DNA of 64,000 nt, taken from positions 35,601 through 99,600 of the forward strand of contig NZ_QWEY01000013.1 of NCBI RefSeq assembly GCF_003443995.1. The letters run 5' to 3'. Below the pieces are notes generated by a model. It made no database searches and had not been told where the DNA came from. It was given only the letters and a program-made list of their open reading frames with translations. This document shows, piece after piece, positions 1 to 9,136 of this stretch (within the stretch, counting starts at the first letter, position 1; each line of letters starts with the position of its first letter). The position numbers and the translations under genes are program-made. This DNA comes from Pseudotabrizicola alkalilacus. Lineage in GTDB: Bacteria; Pseudomonadota; Alphaproteobacteria; Rhodobacterales; Rhodobacteraceae.

Positions 1-1243
1 CGGATTTGCGGATCAGAATCCGGCCCTTGCCCGCAATCCGGGCGGTATTGGCCGCGATCACCGCCTGAACCGAGGCCTGCTCCAGCGGCGTCTTGCCCGC
101 CGCAAAGCGCACGTTTTTCAGCATCTGCGGCACGGTGTCGAACTGCCGCACCAGCGCGCTCGCCTTGTGGCCAGTGCGGGCCATCTCGGCCAGAAACTGC
201 AGGCCCGCGATCAGCCCGTCGCCGGTGGTGGCATAGTCGGTCATCACGATATGCCCCGACTGCTCGCCGCCCAGATTGAAGCCGCCGGCCCGCATCCGCT
301 CGACCACATAGCGGTCGCCCACCGCCGTCCGCTCCAGCCCGATGCCCTGCCCGGTCAGAAACCGCTCCAGCCCAAGGTTCGACATCACCGTGGCCACCAG
401 CGCCCCGCCGCGCAGCTTGCCATCCATCGCCCAGCGGGAGGCCATCATGGCCATGATCTGATCACCATCGGCAACCCGGCCCGCTTCGTCCAGGATCATC
501 ACCCGGTCGGCGTCGCCATCCAGACAGATCCCCACATCCGCCCCATGCGCCACCACCGCCTCGGCGGCGGTCTGGGTGTGGGTGGAGCCGCAGCGGTCGT
601 TGATATTGGTGCCGTTCGGGCTGACACCCACCGGCACCACCGTCGCCCCCAACTCCCACAGCACCTCTGGCGCGGCGCGGTAGGCCGCCCCGTTGGCGCA
701 GTCGATCACCACTTTCAGCCCATCCAGCCGCAGCCCGGCGGGAAAGGTGGTCTTGACGAATTCCTGATAGCGCCCGCGCCCATCCTCGATCCGCCGGGCG
801 CGGCCGATGTTGGCGGCCTGCGCCAGCTGAATCTCGCCCTCCAGCAGCGCCTCGATCTCGGCCTCCGCCTCATCCGACAGTTTGAACCCGTCCGGGCCAA
901 AGAACTTGATGCCATTGTCCTGATGCGGGTTGTGGCTGGCGGAAATCATCACCCCCAGATCGGCGCGCATGCTGCGGGTCAGAAAACCGACCGCCGGGGT
1001 CGGCACGGGACCGAGCAGCAGCACATTCATGCCGGTGCTGGTCAGCCCCGCCGTCAGCGCGTTTTCCAGCATGTAGCCCGACAGCCGGGTGTCCTTGCCA
1101 ATGACCACCCGGTGCGCCGAGCCGCCATCGCGGCGAAAGAACCGGCCCGCCGCAGCACCCAGCCTCAAGGCCATTTCGGCGGTCATCGGATAGGTATTGG
1201 CGCGGCCCCGCACGCCGTCGGTTCCGAAAAGCTTGCGCGTCAT
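1..1243 (-). CDS. glmM: Phosphoglucosamine mutase, C-terminus beyond window
   Basis: Interconverts glucosamine-6-phosphate and glucosamine-1-phosphate in the cytoplasm, feeding UDP-GlcNAc, peptidoglycan and LPS synthesis. Reading the minus strand from the ATG at 1243 gives [13 protein letters not shown], the family start. The phosphoserine motif ISASHNP lies at residues 100-106 with the catalytic Ser at about 103, and the metal-binding DGDADR and sugar-binding GGEQSGH motifs follow. The open frame runs off the left edge after 414 codons; the family is usually about 445-450 residues, so roughly 30 are missing. The start overlaps the folP stop by four bases (ATGA), so it is the last seen gene of folB-folP-glmM. 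Confidence 0.96.
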   Translation of the reverse strand, partial: MTRKLFGTDGVRGRANTYPMTAEMALRLGAAAGRFFRRDGGSAHRVVIGKDTRLSGYMLENALTAGLTSTGMNVLLLGPVPTPAVGFLTRSMRADLGVMISASHNPHQDNGIKFFGPDGFKLSDEAEAEIEALLEGEIQLAQAANIGRARRIEDGRGRYQEFVKTTFPAGLRLDGLKVVIDCANGAAYRAAPEVLWELGATVVPVGVSPNGTNINDRCGSTHTQTAAEAVVAHGADVGICLDGDADRVMILDEAGRVADGDQIMAMMASRWAMDGKLRGGALVATVMSNLGLERFLTGQGIGLERTAVGDRYVVERMRAGGFNLGGEQSGHIVMTDYATTGDGLIAGLQFLAEMARTGHKASALVRQFDTVPQMLKNVRFAAGKTPLEQASVQAVIAANTARIAGKGRILIRKS

Positions 1244-2271
1244 GGGTTTTCCCCCTGTTTTGCGTCTGGTGTTGTCTGGGTGACGGCCTGCCACAGCGTC
1301 AGCGCCGCCCGCGTCTCGGCCACGTCATGCACGCGGATCATCTGCACCCCCTGCGCCACGCCCGCCAGCGCGACGGCGATGCTGCCCGGCATCCGCTTTG
1401 CCGCGTCGTCTTCGCCGCTCAGCGTGCCGATGAACCGCTTGCGGCTGGCCCCCAGCAGGACCGGCAGGCCAAGACTGTGAAACAGGCTCAGCCGCGCCAG
1501 CAGCGCAAGGTTATGAGGAAGCGTCTTGCCAAAGCCGATGCCGGGGTCAATCGCGATCCGGTCGCGGGCAATGCCCGCCGCCTCGGCCTCGGCCACGCGG
1601 GCGGCCAGCGCGTCATACACATCGAGCAGCACATCGTCATATTCGGGCGCATCCTGCATCCGGTCGGGAGTCAGGATCGAATGCATCAGGATCACCGGCA
1701 CCCCAGCATTTGCCACCAGCCCCGCCATATCCGCATCAAACTGCAGCGCGGTCACGTCATTGACGATCCCCGCCCCGGCTTTCAACGCGGCGCGTGCCAC
1801 CGCCGCCTTGCGCGTGTCAATCGACACCGCCCGCTCGATCCCCGCCGCGCGCAGCGCCGCAATCACCGGAGCCGTGCGCGCGGTTTCCTCCTCGACCGAG
1901 ACCTCAACCGCGCCGGGCCGGGTGCTCTCGCCGCCGACATCCAGAATATCGGCCTGTGCCGCCATCGCGCGGGCCTGCATCATCGCGGCCTCGGGCTTCA
2001 GAAACAGACCGCCATCCGAAAAACTGTCGGGCGTGACGTTCAGAATGCCCATGAGCCGAGGCCGATCAAGGCTGAGCCCGGCAAAATCGGCGCGCGGAGA
2101 AAGCAGCGGCGACAGCAGGCTGGGCGGCGCCTCCGCTGCGGGCAGCACCACGGGCGCGCGGCCCCGCTCCAGAATTTCCACATGGGTAAAGCGGCACCAG
2201 CCCCCGGCAAGGGTCAGGGCATCACTCGGGCGGGCGGCATCCTGCAGCGGGATCGGGCGAAGGTATGTCAT
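1240..2271 (-). CDS. folP: Dihydropteroate synthase
   Basis: Condenses dihydropterin pyrophosphate with p-aminobenzoate in folate synthesis. The pterin-binding signature [16 protein letters not shown] is at residues 73-88 and [11 protein letters not shown] at 111-121; GASRKRF lies near the end. The protein is 343 residues, about 65 longer than a typical FolP. The excess is an N-terminal extension before the barrel, which looks native because it is in frame with a good ATG and has no sign of foreign base composition. It sits 45 bp after folB and overlaps glmM by four bases, so translation of folP and glmM is probably coupled. Confidence 0.96.
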   Translation of the reverse strand: MTYLRPIPLQDAARPSDALTLAGGWCRFTHVEILERGRAPVVLPAAEAPPSLLSPLLSPRADFAGLSLDRPRLMGILNVTPDSFSDGGLFLKPEAAMMQARAMAAQADILDVGGESTRPGAVEVSVEEETARTAPVIAALRAAGIERAVSIDTRKAAVARAALKAGAGIVNDVTALQFDADMAGLVANAGVPVILMHSILTPDRMQDAPEYDDVLLDVYDALAARVAEAEAAGIARDRIAIDPGIGFGKTLPHNLALLARLSLFHSLGLPVLLGASRKRFIGTLSGEDDAAKRMPGSIAVALAGVAQGVQMIRVHDVAETRAALTLWQAVTQTTPDAKQGENP

Positions 2272-2316
2272 GCGCCCGGATTAGGCCCCAAACTGCCGGT
2301 TTGGCAAGCACATCGG

Positions 2317-3225
2317 TCAGCCCTGCTCGACCGGAACGCGGCTTCCCGCCGGAAGTGCAACATTCCCGTGAACGACCAGCGCCCGTGCCGCCATCTCTTC
2401 GGCAAGCCACAGCGCCAGCGCCACGGCGTCTGCCGATTTCGGGCCGTCCACCGCATCCAGCACCATCTTTGACGGGGCCCAGACCACGGTCTGCCCCCGC
2501 TTGATGGCCCAGTCGATCTCGGTCCGCGTCGCCACCACCACACAGCGCGGGTCGCGCGCGGCAAGGGTCCAGGCGTTTTGCTCGATCGCCAGCAGGTCAA
2601 TCCGGCGCTGCGTCGGGCGGTGCCCGGTCTGCGGGCGTGGGCCATCGGGCAGGCCCACGGTCACGATCAGCGGCGCACCGCGCGCGAGCAATCCGTCCAG
2701 CCGCGCTGACAGATCGCCCGTCGCCAGTGTGGCATTGTCCAGATGCACCACCAGCGGATGCACCGCTGATTCCAGCCCGTCCTGTCCCACCACCCGCAGC
2801 GGCACCTCGGCGCGGCTGCGCACAATCTCGACCCCCAGCTTGTAGGGGCCAATATCCAGCTTTTCGATCCGCACAAACGCCCGCATCGCCTGCGGCTCGG
2901 CCAGAATCCGCTCTGCCACCCGTTCGGCAAGCGTTTCCAGCAGGTTCAGCCGTTCGGCCGCCAGTTCATGCGCGATGGCCCAGGTGATCCGGTCATAGGA
3001 CAGGATCCGGTCCACATCATCATTCAGCGGTGCGCTGACCGGGGCCACCTCAACCACCACGTTGAACATGACGCGCTGTTTGTGGCCGCGTTCCTGCTGG
3101 AACGCGCCGATATCCACCTCGACCACATGATCGCGCAGCGAAATCCGGTCACGCGGGTCGGCACTGGCCGAGGCCTGGCTGCGCTCTTCCGGATGGGCAA
3201 AGGCGAGGCGGATGTCGCTGGTCAT
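2317..3225 (-). CDS. folB: Dihydroneopterin aldolase with C-terminal extension
   Basis: The N-terminal about 120 residues are a FolB domain (VEVDIGAFQQERGHKQ near the start, then the LAERVAERIL and VRIEKLDIGP strands), which cleaves dihydroneopterin in folate synthesis. The product is 302 residues, more than twice the usual FolB length. The C-terminal about 180 residues contain stretches such as WAPSKMVLDA and ALWLAEEMAARALVVHGN, which faintly recall the end of amino-acid-kinase-fold proteins; that is inference. A TTG further out (3237) is in frame, but the ATG at 3225 has a GGGGGG Shine-Dalgarno-like run just upstream and is preferred. First gene of folB-folP-glmM. Confidence 0.88.
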   Translation of the reverse strand: MTSDIRLAFAHPEERSQASASADPRDRISLRDHVVEVDIGAFQQERGHKQRVMFNVVVEVAPVSAPLNDDVDRILSYDRITWAIAHELAAERLNLLETLAERVAERILAEPQAMRAFVRIEKLDIGPYKLGVEIVRSRAEVPLRVVGQDGLESAVHPLVVHLDNATLATGDLSARLDGLLARGAPLIVTVGLPDGPRPQTGHRPTQRRIDLLAIEQNAWTLAARDPRCVVVATRTEIDWAIKRGQTVVWAPSKMVLDAVDGPKSADAVALALWLAEEMAARALVVHGNVALPAGSRVPVEQG

Positions 3226-3331
3226 ATGGCCCCCCAATGGCCCAAAAGGATCGGGGGCAGGTTACACCCTACCCCCGCATCCGATAGCCCTATGCCGACA
3301 TCAGGCGCAAGGCCCGCGACATGGTGTCAGC

Positions 3332-4033
3332 TCAGGCACCGGGCTGGCGGTAGAACAGATGGGCCCCGATGGCCGCCGTGCGCGGAAAGCGGTGCGCCCA
3401 ACGCGGGTTCACCGCGCGGGTGTGAAAATGCGTGGCCCCGGCGGTCAGCCCGCGCGGTGCGCCGTTCAGCATGATCGCCGCAATCCGGCCGGCTTTGTCG
3501 GCGGCCTGACGGTCGCGCATCACATCGCTGTTGCCGTCGCAGACATAGCTGAACTGGCATCCGCCGCCGCCGCCTTGCTGCACCACACCACAGACCGAAC
3601 TGGGATATTCGCGGCTTTCGACCCGGTTCAGGATCACCTCGGCCACGGCGAACTGGCCTTTCAGGCTTTCGCCGCGCGCCTCGAAATACAGCGCCTGCTG
3701 CAGGCATTGCCATTGCGCATCGCCTTTGGGGGCCGGCTGCGCGGCAAGGAAAGAGTCTTCATAGCGGATCAGCACGGGCTGCGCGGGTTCGACCGACTTG
3801 GCCGCAGCGCCCGTCTGCTTCACCGGCTTTGCCGGTCCGGTCGCCAGCGCCGCCAGACGATCCTGCGGCACCGCGCCCACCGTCGCATGTTCTGCCCCCA
3901 TGAGAGAGGCGATCTGTTCAGCCATGCCCAGATCCGGGCTGTTGGACTGGCTCACCGTCACATCGGCGAAGGCCGCTCCACCCGTGGCACTGACTGCCAC
4001 CGCAGCCGAGGCCAAGATTTGTCGCAAGCGCAT
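3332..4033 (-). CDS. SleB/CwlJ-type cell wall hydrolase, secreted
   Basis: A 233-residue protein with an N-terminal signal peptide (MRLRQILASAAVAVSATGGAAFA), a low-complexity linker to about residue 105, and a C-terminal Hydrolase_2 (SleB) domain. The domain shows LYFEARGES, with the likely catalytic Glu at 118, then VAEVILNRV and a C-x-F-S motif. The family is thought to cleave peptidoglycan glycan strands; in non-sporulating alphaproteobacteria the role is wall remodelling or lysis. It is monocistronic: the gap to folB downstream is about 100 bp, and about 220 bp lie upstream. Confidence 0.85.
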   Translation of the reverse strand: MRLRQILASAAVAVSATGGAAFADVTVSQSNSPDLGMAEQIASLMGAEHATVGAVPQDRLAALATGPAKPVKQTGAAAKSVEPAQPVLIRYEDSFLAAQPAPKGDAQWQCLQQALYFEARGESLKGQFAVAEVILNRVESREYPSSVCGVVQQGGGGGCQFSYVCDGNSDVMRDRQAADKAGRIAAIMLNGAPRGLTAGATHFHTRAVNPRWAHRFPRTAAIGAHLFYRQPGA

Positions 4034-4252
4034 TGTCTTGTGTTCCGTTCTGTTGCCTGAAGCTGCACGCCCCCGTGAACATCACGGAACCGTGCAACAG
4101 CCGCCGGGCATAAAGCAGAGAACGGGGTTGAGTCTACCTATGTATCAAAAATGCAACGCTTTCGCGTCACTTATCGGCGGAATTTCGCGCACAACTTAAG
4201 AGATCAGATGAGGAAAGCCGCGCAGCCACATGATATTGTGTCTTTTTTCCGT

Positions 4253-6808
4253 TTATCCACAACGATCCTTGAGTGCCAGATGGGCCGCCGCCAACCGTGC
4301 CAGGGGAACACGATACGGTGAACAGGACACATAATCGAACCCGGCCTTGCGGCAAAAGGCGATTGATTCGGGGTTGCCGCCATGTTCACCACAGATCGAA
4401 ACCGTCAGATCTGCCCGCGTCTTGCGCCCGCGCTCTGCCCCGATAAGCAGCAATTCCCCCACGCCATCCACATCCAGAATGTGGAACGGATCTTCGGGGA
4501 ACACGCCCTGCTGCACATAGGTGTTCATGAACCGCCCGGCATCGTCGCGCGACAGGCCATAGGTCATCTGGGTCAGGTCATTGGTGCCGAAGGACAAGAA
4601 TGCCGCATGTTGTGCGATCTCGCCCGCACGCAGCGCGGCGCGCGGGGTTTCCACCATCACCCCCAGTTTATAGGCAAAATCCCGCCCCGCCTTGACCCGC
4701 ACCGCCGCCGCGACAGCATCAACGCGGGTTTTCACCAGCTCCACCTCGCGCCGGGCGCTGACCAGCGGGATCATGATCTCCGGCACCACAGCCGCGCCAC
4801 GCCGCGCCACCTCGACCGTGGCCTCAAAGATCGCCTGCGCCTGCATGTCGTAGATCTCGGGCAGGACCACCCCCAGCCGCACGCCGCGCATGCCCAGCAT
4901 CGGGTTGAACTCGGTCAGCGCCTCGGCCCGCCGCGTCACCTCTGACAGCGGCTTGTCCAGCGCCTCGGCCAGCTCGCGCAGACCCTCCCGGCTGTGCGGC
5001 AGGAATTCATGCAAGGGCGGGTCGAACAGACGGATGCAGACCGGCAACCCGGCCATGATTTCAAACAGTTGCACAAAATCGGCACGCTGCATCGGGAGCA
5101 GACGCGCCAGCGAGGCCGCGCGGTCCTCCGATGTATCGGCAAAGATCATCTCGCGCATCGCGACCAGACGATCCTCCTCGAAAAACATGTGCTCGGTCCG
5201 GCACAGCCCGATGCCCTGCGCCGCAAACTGCCGCGCGGTGGCGGCATCGGCAGGGGTGTCGGCATTGGCGCGCACGCCAATATCGCGGAACTCATCGGCC
5301 CAGCCCAACAGGGTCTGGAAATGGCTGTCCAGCGCCGGGGCCAGCATATCGACCGCACCGGCCAGCACCTGCCCGGTGGTGCCATCGACCGTGATCACAT
5401 CGCCTTCGCCAAAGCTGCGGCCATTGGCCTGAACGCGCTTGTTCTTGGCATCTAAGCGAAGATCGGCCCCGACCACGCAAGGCAGCCCCAACCCGCGTGC
5501 AATCACCGCCGCATGGCTGGTCACGCCGCCGCGTTCGGTCAGCACGCCCGCCGCCGAATGCATGCCGCGGATGTCTTCGGGCGCGGTCTCGCGCCGCACC
5601 AGAATGCAAGGCTCGCCCCGCGCCGCACTGGCCTGTGCCGCATGGCTGGAAAACACGATCCGCCCCACCGCCGCCCCCGGACTGGCGGCAATGCCGCGCG
5701 CAATCACATCGCGGGTGCCGCGCGGATCGACCTGCGGGTGCAGCAGTTCCGTCAAGGCGCGCGGTTCCACCCGCAGCACCGCCTCTTCACGCGGAATCAC
5801 CCCGTCGGTCGCCAGCGCCACCGCAATGCGCAGCCCCGCGCGGGCCGAGCGTTGAACCCGCACCGCATCCAGCACCGCCAGACGGCCATCCTCGATGGTG
5901 AACTCGATCTGCATTTCCTCACGCAGGCGCGCCCGGCAAGCGGTGCCGTGGCGGATCAGATCGGCGACCAGACCGGGCGCGATATCCTCCAGCGAGGGGC
6001 CGCGCGCATCATGGGTCAGAAACATCGCCTGGGGCGCTTTCAGCGCATCACGGCCCTGCCCTTGGCCCAGATAGCGGCCGGTCACCTGCGGCTCACCCGT
6101 CACCGGATCGACAAACTGCACCACGCCCGAGCCGGAAATCCCCTGCCCCAGCCCCTGCGCCATCGCCTGCACCACCAGCCCCAGCGGCGCATCCACCGGC
6201 GCGCCCTTGGCCTGCCGCAAGAGCCGCGCCGTCGTGCCCTCCCAGGCGCGGGCCATCGAGCGCAGCACTTCCGAGAGCTGCCGCGCCGGGTCTTGCGGAA
6301 ATTCCTCATCCATTTCCGTGGCATAGACCTGCAACGCCGCCGTCACCGCCTCGGGCGAGGGCGCAGTTGCGGCAAACATATCCGGGTCCAGCCGCGCGAC
6401 ATGGGTGGCATAGGATTGCACAAAGCGCAGATAGATCGCATCCGCCGCCTGCTGGCCATGCCGGGCCGCCAGCTCGCGATGCCGCTCCGCGTTCAGCCCG
6501 ATGTTGAGCACGGTCGCAGGCCCGCCCCAATCGGGATTTTCAGGCGAAGGCCGGACCGAGATCAGCGGGGCCGCGCCGAAATGCGCAAGGATCGCCGCAC
6601 AATCCACCGGCGTACCTGCCGCAATCGCCCGCACCGTCAGCGCCGGCAGCGCCACGGTCTGCGGCACCGGCAGCTCCAGCCGCACCAGCCGTTGCAGACA
6701 CTTTGCCCGCCAGCCATGCGCCGCCCGGTCAATGCGGGCGGTCGGCGTGACTTCGGCAAAGGCGACCATGGGGTCGCTGGCAATCGTGGCGGCATCAAGT
6801 TTCTGCAC
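4253..6808 (-). CDS. PPDK-like PEP-utilizing protein with degenerate ATP-grasp domain
   Basis: An 851-residue relative of pyruvate, phosphate dikinase. The central phosphohistidine domain is intact (GGVTSHAAVIARG, His432), and so is the PEP/pyruvate barrel: GLCRTEHMFFE, NPMLGMRG, VETPRAAL, FGTNDLTQMTYG and CGEHGG with Cys806. The N-terminal ATP half is not. LGGKG is replaced by HGWRAK, the SGARASMPGMMDT loop is replaced by PSPENPDWGGPAT, and LQTRxGKRT is replaced by LDAVRVQRS. Several nucleotide-binding residues of true PPDK are therefore absent. It may still exchange phosphate between PEP and its His, or it may be regulatory. It lies downstream of glyS, separated by a repeat and a terminator. 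A simple ppdK label would overstate the evidence. Confidence 0.8.
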   Translation of the reverse strand: MQKLDAATIASDPMVAFAEVTPTARIDRAAHGWRAKCLQRLVRLELPVPQTVALPALTVRAIAAGTPVDCAAILAHFGAAPLISVRPSPENPDWGGPATVLNIGLNAERHRELAARHGQQAADAIYLRFVQSYATHVARLDPDMFAATAPSPEAVTAALQVYATEMDEEFPQDPARQLSEVLRSMARAWEGTTARLLRQAKGAPVDAPLGLVVQAMAQGLGQGISGSGVVQFVDPVTGEPQVTGRYLGQGQGRDALKAPQAMFLTHDARGPSLEDIAPGLVADLIRHGTACRARLREEMQIEFTIEDGRLAVLDAVRVQRSARAGLRIAVALATDGVIPREEAVLRVEPRALTELLHPQVDPRGTRDVIARGIAASPGAAVGRIVFSSHAAQASAARGEPCILVRRETAPEDIRGMHSAAGVLTERGGVTSHAAVIARGLGLPCVVGADLRLDAKNKRVQANGRSFGEGDVITVDGTTGQVLAGAVDMLAPALDSHFQTLLGWADEFRDIGVRANADTPADAATARQFAAQGIGLCRTEHMFFEEDRLVAMREMIFADTSEDRAASLARLLPMQRADFVQLFEIMAGLPVCIRLFDPPLHEFLPHSREGLRELAEALDKPLSEVTRRAEALTEFNPMLGMRGVRLGVVLPEIYDMQAQAIFEATVEVARRGAAVVPEIMIPLVSARREVELVKTRVDAVAAAVRVKAGRDFAYKLGVMVETPRAALRAGEIAQHAAFLSFGTNDLTQMTYGLSRDDAGRFMNTYVQQGVFPEDPFHILDVDGVGELLLIGAERGRKTRADLTVSICGEHGGNPESIAFCRKAGFDYVSCSPYRVPLARLAAAHLALKDRCG

Positions 6809-6903
6809 TGCGGCATTCCTTCTTCTGCGCCGACACTACACCGATTCCGGGGTCAGGCAAGCGCCTCTCGGATCAAGGGTGCGCGGCGTGCCGATGTGGA
6901 AAA

Positions 6904-6921
6904 GGGGGGCTTCCGCCCCCC
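6904..6921 (-). terminator. Intrinsic terminator after glyS
   Basis: On the minus strand GGGGGGC-GGAA-GCCCCCC followed by TTTT, about 50 bp after the glyS stop. Together with the repeat core at 6948-6969 it forms a composite 3'-end element. Confidence 0.6.
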
Positions 6922-6947
6922 TCGTCGCTTCGCTCCTCACCCCCTGA

Positions 6948-6969
6948 GGATATTTGTCGACAGAAAATG
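6948..6969 (-). repeat. 3'-end repeat core, copy A
   Basis: On the minus strand a 22-nt core beginning CATTTTCTGTC and ending CAAATATCC, directly abutting the glyS stop codon. Same core as 12641-12662 and, with small changes, 26586-26607 and 30471-30492. Confidence 0.8.
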
Positions 6970-9132
6970 TCAGCCGTCGAGTTTGGTCAGGTCGGCCACC
7001 GACAGGCAGATGGTGCGGATCCGGTGCAACAGGTTCAAGCGGTTACGGCGCACGATCTGGTTGTCAGAGTTGATCTGGGTCGCGGTGAAAAAGGCGTCGA
7101 TCGGCGCGCGCAAGGTGGCCATCGCCTGCATGGCCTGCGCAAAGTCCTCGGCCTTCATCGCCGGGGAGATGGTCTGTTCCGCTGCGTCGAGGGCCGCGAA
7201 CAGCGCGCGTTCCTCATCGGTCTCGGCGAATTTCGGGTCAGCGCCGAAGGAGTATTCCACGCCGTCCTTTTGCTCCGCCTGGGTCAGAATGTTGCTGGCG
7301 CGCTTATAGCCCTGCACGAGGTTGGCCCCGTCTTCGGTCTGCAGCGTGGCCTGCAATGCGGTGGCGCGCTTGACCAGCAGGGTCAGGTCATCATTGCCGG
7401 GCATGGCGAGGCATGCGTCGATCACATCGTGACGGATGCCCTGGTCTTTGAGGAAGACTTTGAGGCGGTCGTGGAAGAAGGCGAGGAGGTCCATTGCGAT
7501 CGCGCCACTTTCACTTTCGAAAGATGCGCGCGTGGCATTCATGTCGATGGGGCTGTCCGGATCAAAGGTACTATCAAGCGCTCCACTTCGGAATTTATCC
7601 CAAAGATTACGCTGTATTTGAGCACCCAAGATGTTGGCGAGTCCACCCCGTACCCCATTCCCCAACACCAACCTCAACACCCCCAACGCCGCGCGACGCA
7701 GCGCAAACGGGTCTTTTGACCCTGTGGGTTTCTCGTCAATCGCCCAGAAGCCGGTCAGCGTGTCGATCTTGTCGGCCAGTGCGACCGCGACCGAGACCGG
7801 GTCGGTCGGCACAGCGTCTGACGGCCCCAGCGGCGAATAGTGGTCGCGGGCGGCGTTCGCCACCGCGTCCACTTCGCCGGCCTCGCGGGCGTAGTACATG
7901 CCCATCAGCCCCTGCAATTCGGGGAACTCGCCGACCATCGCCGAGCGCAGGTCGAGCTTTGCCAGCTTGGCCGCGCGTTCCGCCACATCGGCATCGGCCC
8001 CGACCATCGGCGCGATTTCGCGCGCCAGTGCCGCGATGCGGGCAATCCGGTCGGCCTGTGAACCAAGTTTGTTGTGGAAGGTGACCGCTTTCAGCCCCTC
8101 TTCCCACTCACCCATCCCCGCCTTCGCAACGCGCAGGTCATTCTCCCAGAAGAATTTCGCATCCGACAGCCGGGCGGCCAGAACCTTCTGGTTGCCCTTC
8201 AGGATCGTCTCGCCATGGTCGGCGGTGACGGTGTTGGCGACGGTCACAAACCCCTCGATCCGGCCCGTCTTCGGGTTGCGGACGGAAAAGAACTTCTGAT
8301 GCTCCTTCATCGAGGTCTGCAGGACTTCCGCAGGCAGGCCAAGGAAATCATCGGCAATGCGGCCCATCAGCGGCACCGGCCATTCGACCAGCCCCGCCAC
8401 TTCCGTGAGCAAGCCCTTGTCCTCGACCAGCTCCATCCCGGCGGCAAAGGCCAGGGTCTGCGCCTCGGCCCAGATCGCCGCTTCGCGTTCGGCAGAGTCC
8501 AGAATGACATGGGCGCGCTTGAGCTTTGCCGCGTAATCCTCGAAAGACGTTACAGAAAACGCCCCCGGCGACAGGAAGCGGTGGCCGCGTGTGGTGTTGC
8601 CCGACACGATGCCGTCAACGGTCAATGGCACCACCTCGGCGCCACCCTCATCGGACATGAGGCACAGGATGGAATGCAGCGGCCGCACCCAGCGCAAAGA
8701 CCCGTTGCCCCAGCGCATCGACTTTGGCCACGGGAAAGTGCGGATCGTGGCTTCCAGCACTTCGGCGATAATCTCCGGCGCTTTGCGGCCCGGTTTCTCG
8801 ATCACCGCAAAGTAGACCTCGCCCTTTTTGTCGGCGCGCTTTTCTAAGCGATCCAGCGTGAGGCCGGTGGAGCGCAAAAACCCCTCCACCGCCGCCGGAG
8901 GAGCGGAGACATTCGGCCCCTTGCGTTCCTCGCGCACGGCGCGGCTTTCCGCACTCAGCCCTTCTACCGCAAGGGTCAACCGGCGCGGGGTCGAAAACGC
9001 CCCGGCAGAGGCATAGGTCAGCCCCGCCTCGACCAGACCATCGGTCACCAGTTTTTGCAGGTCAACGCGAGCGCGGGCCTGCATGCGGGCGGGGATTTCC
9101 TCGGAAAACAGCTCGATCAGCAGATCAGACAT
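6970..9132 (-). CDS. glyS: Glycyl-tRNA synthetase beta subunit
   Basis: The beta chain of the tetrameric bacterial glycyl-tRNA synthetase, responsible with GlyQ for charging tRNA-Gly. The start MSDLLIELFSEEIPARMQ is diagnostic, and the length of 720 residues is close to the family's 690-720. The C-terminal anticodon-binding (DALR-like) part is present. A segment coded by about 7490-7650 has clearly lower GC than the rest and falls in the variable region between the HD-like and C-terminal parts. Last gene of glyQ-DUF6446-glyS; a repeat and a GC-rich hairpin follow its stop. Confidence 0.96.
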   Translation of the reverse strand: MSDLLIELFSEEIPARMQARARVDLQKLVTDGLVEAGLTYASAGAFSTPRRLTLAVEGLSAESRAVREERKGPNVSAPPAAVEGFLRSTGLTLDRLEKRADKKGEVYFAVIEKPGRKAPEIIAEVLEATIRTFPWPKSMRWGNGSLRWVRPLHSILCLMSDEGGAEVVPLTVDGIVSGNTTRGHRFLSPGAFSVTSFEDYAAKLKRAHVILDSAEREAAIWAEAQTLAFAAGMELVEDKGLLTEVAGLVEWPVPLMGRIADDFLGLPAEVLQTSMKEHQKFFSVRNPKTGRIEGFVTVANTVTADHGETILKGNQKVLAARLSDAKFFWENDLRVAKAGMGEWEEGLKAVTFHNKLGSQADRIARIAALAREIAPMVGADADVAERAAKLAKLDLRSAMVGEFPELQGLMGMYYAREAGEVDAVANAARDHYSPLGPSDAVPTDPVSVAVALADKIDTLTGFWAIDEKPTGSKDPFALRRAALGVLRLVLGNGVRGGLANILGAQIQRNLWDKFRSGALDSTFDPDSPIDMNATRASFESESGAIAMDLLAFFHDRLKVFLKDQGIRHDVIDACLAMPGNDDLTLLVKRATALQATLQTEDGANLVQGYKRASNILTQAEQKDGVEYSFGADPKFAETDEERALFAALDAAEQTISPAMKAEDFAQAMQAMATLRAPIDAFFTATQINSDNQIVRRNRLNLLHRIRTICLSVADLTKLDG

Positions 9133-9136
9133 CGGA

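Noticed and set aside
4034..4252. Additional small gene between the cell-wall hydrolase and PPDK-like genes
   Set aside because: Short frames there lack ribosome binding sites and resemble no family; treated as promoter and 3' region.
5513..7309. Long open frame on the plus strand (598 codons) opposite the PPDK-like gene
   Set aside because: Composition is Arg/His/Pro-rich, with no motif; it is an artefact of high GC opposite a real gene.
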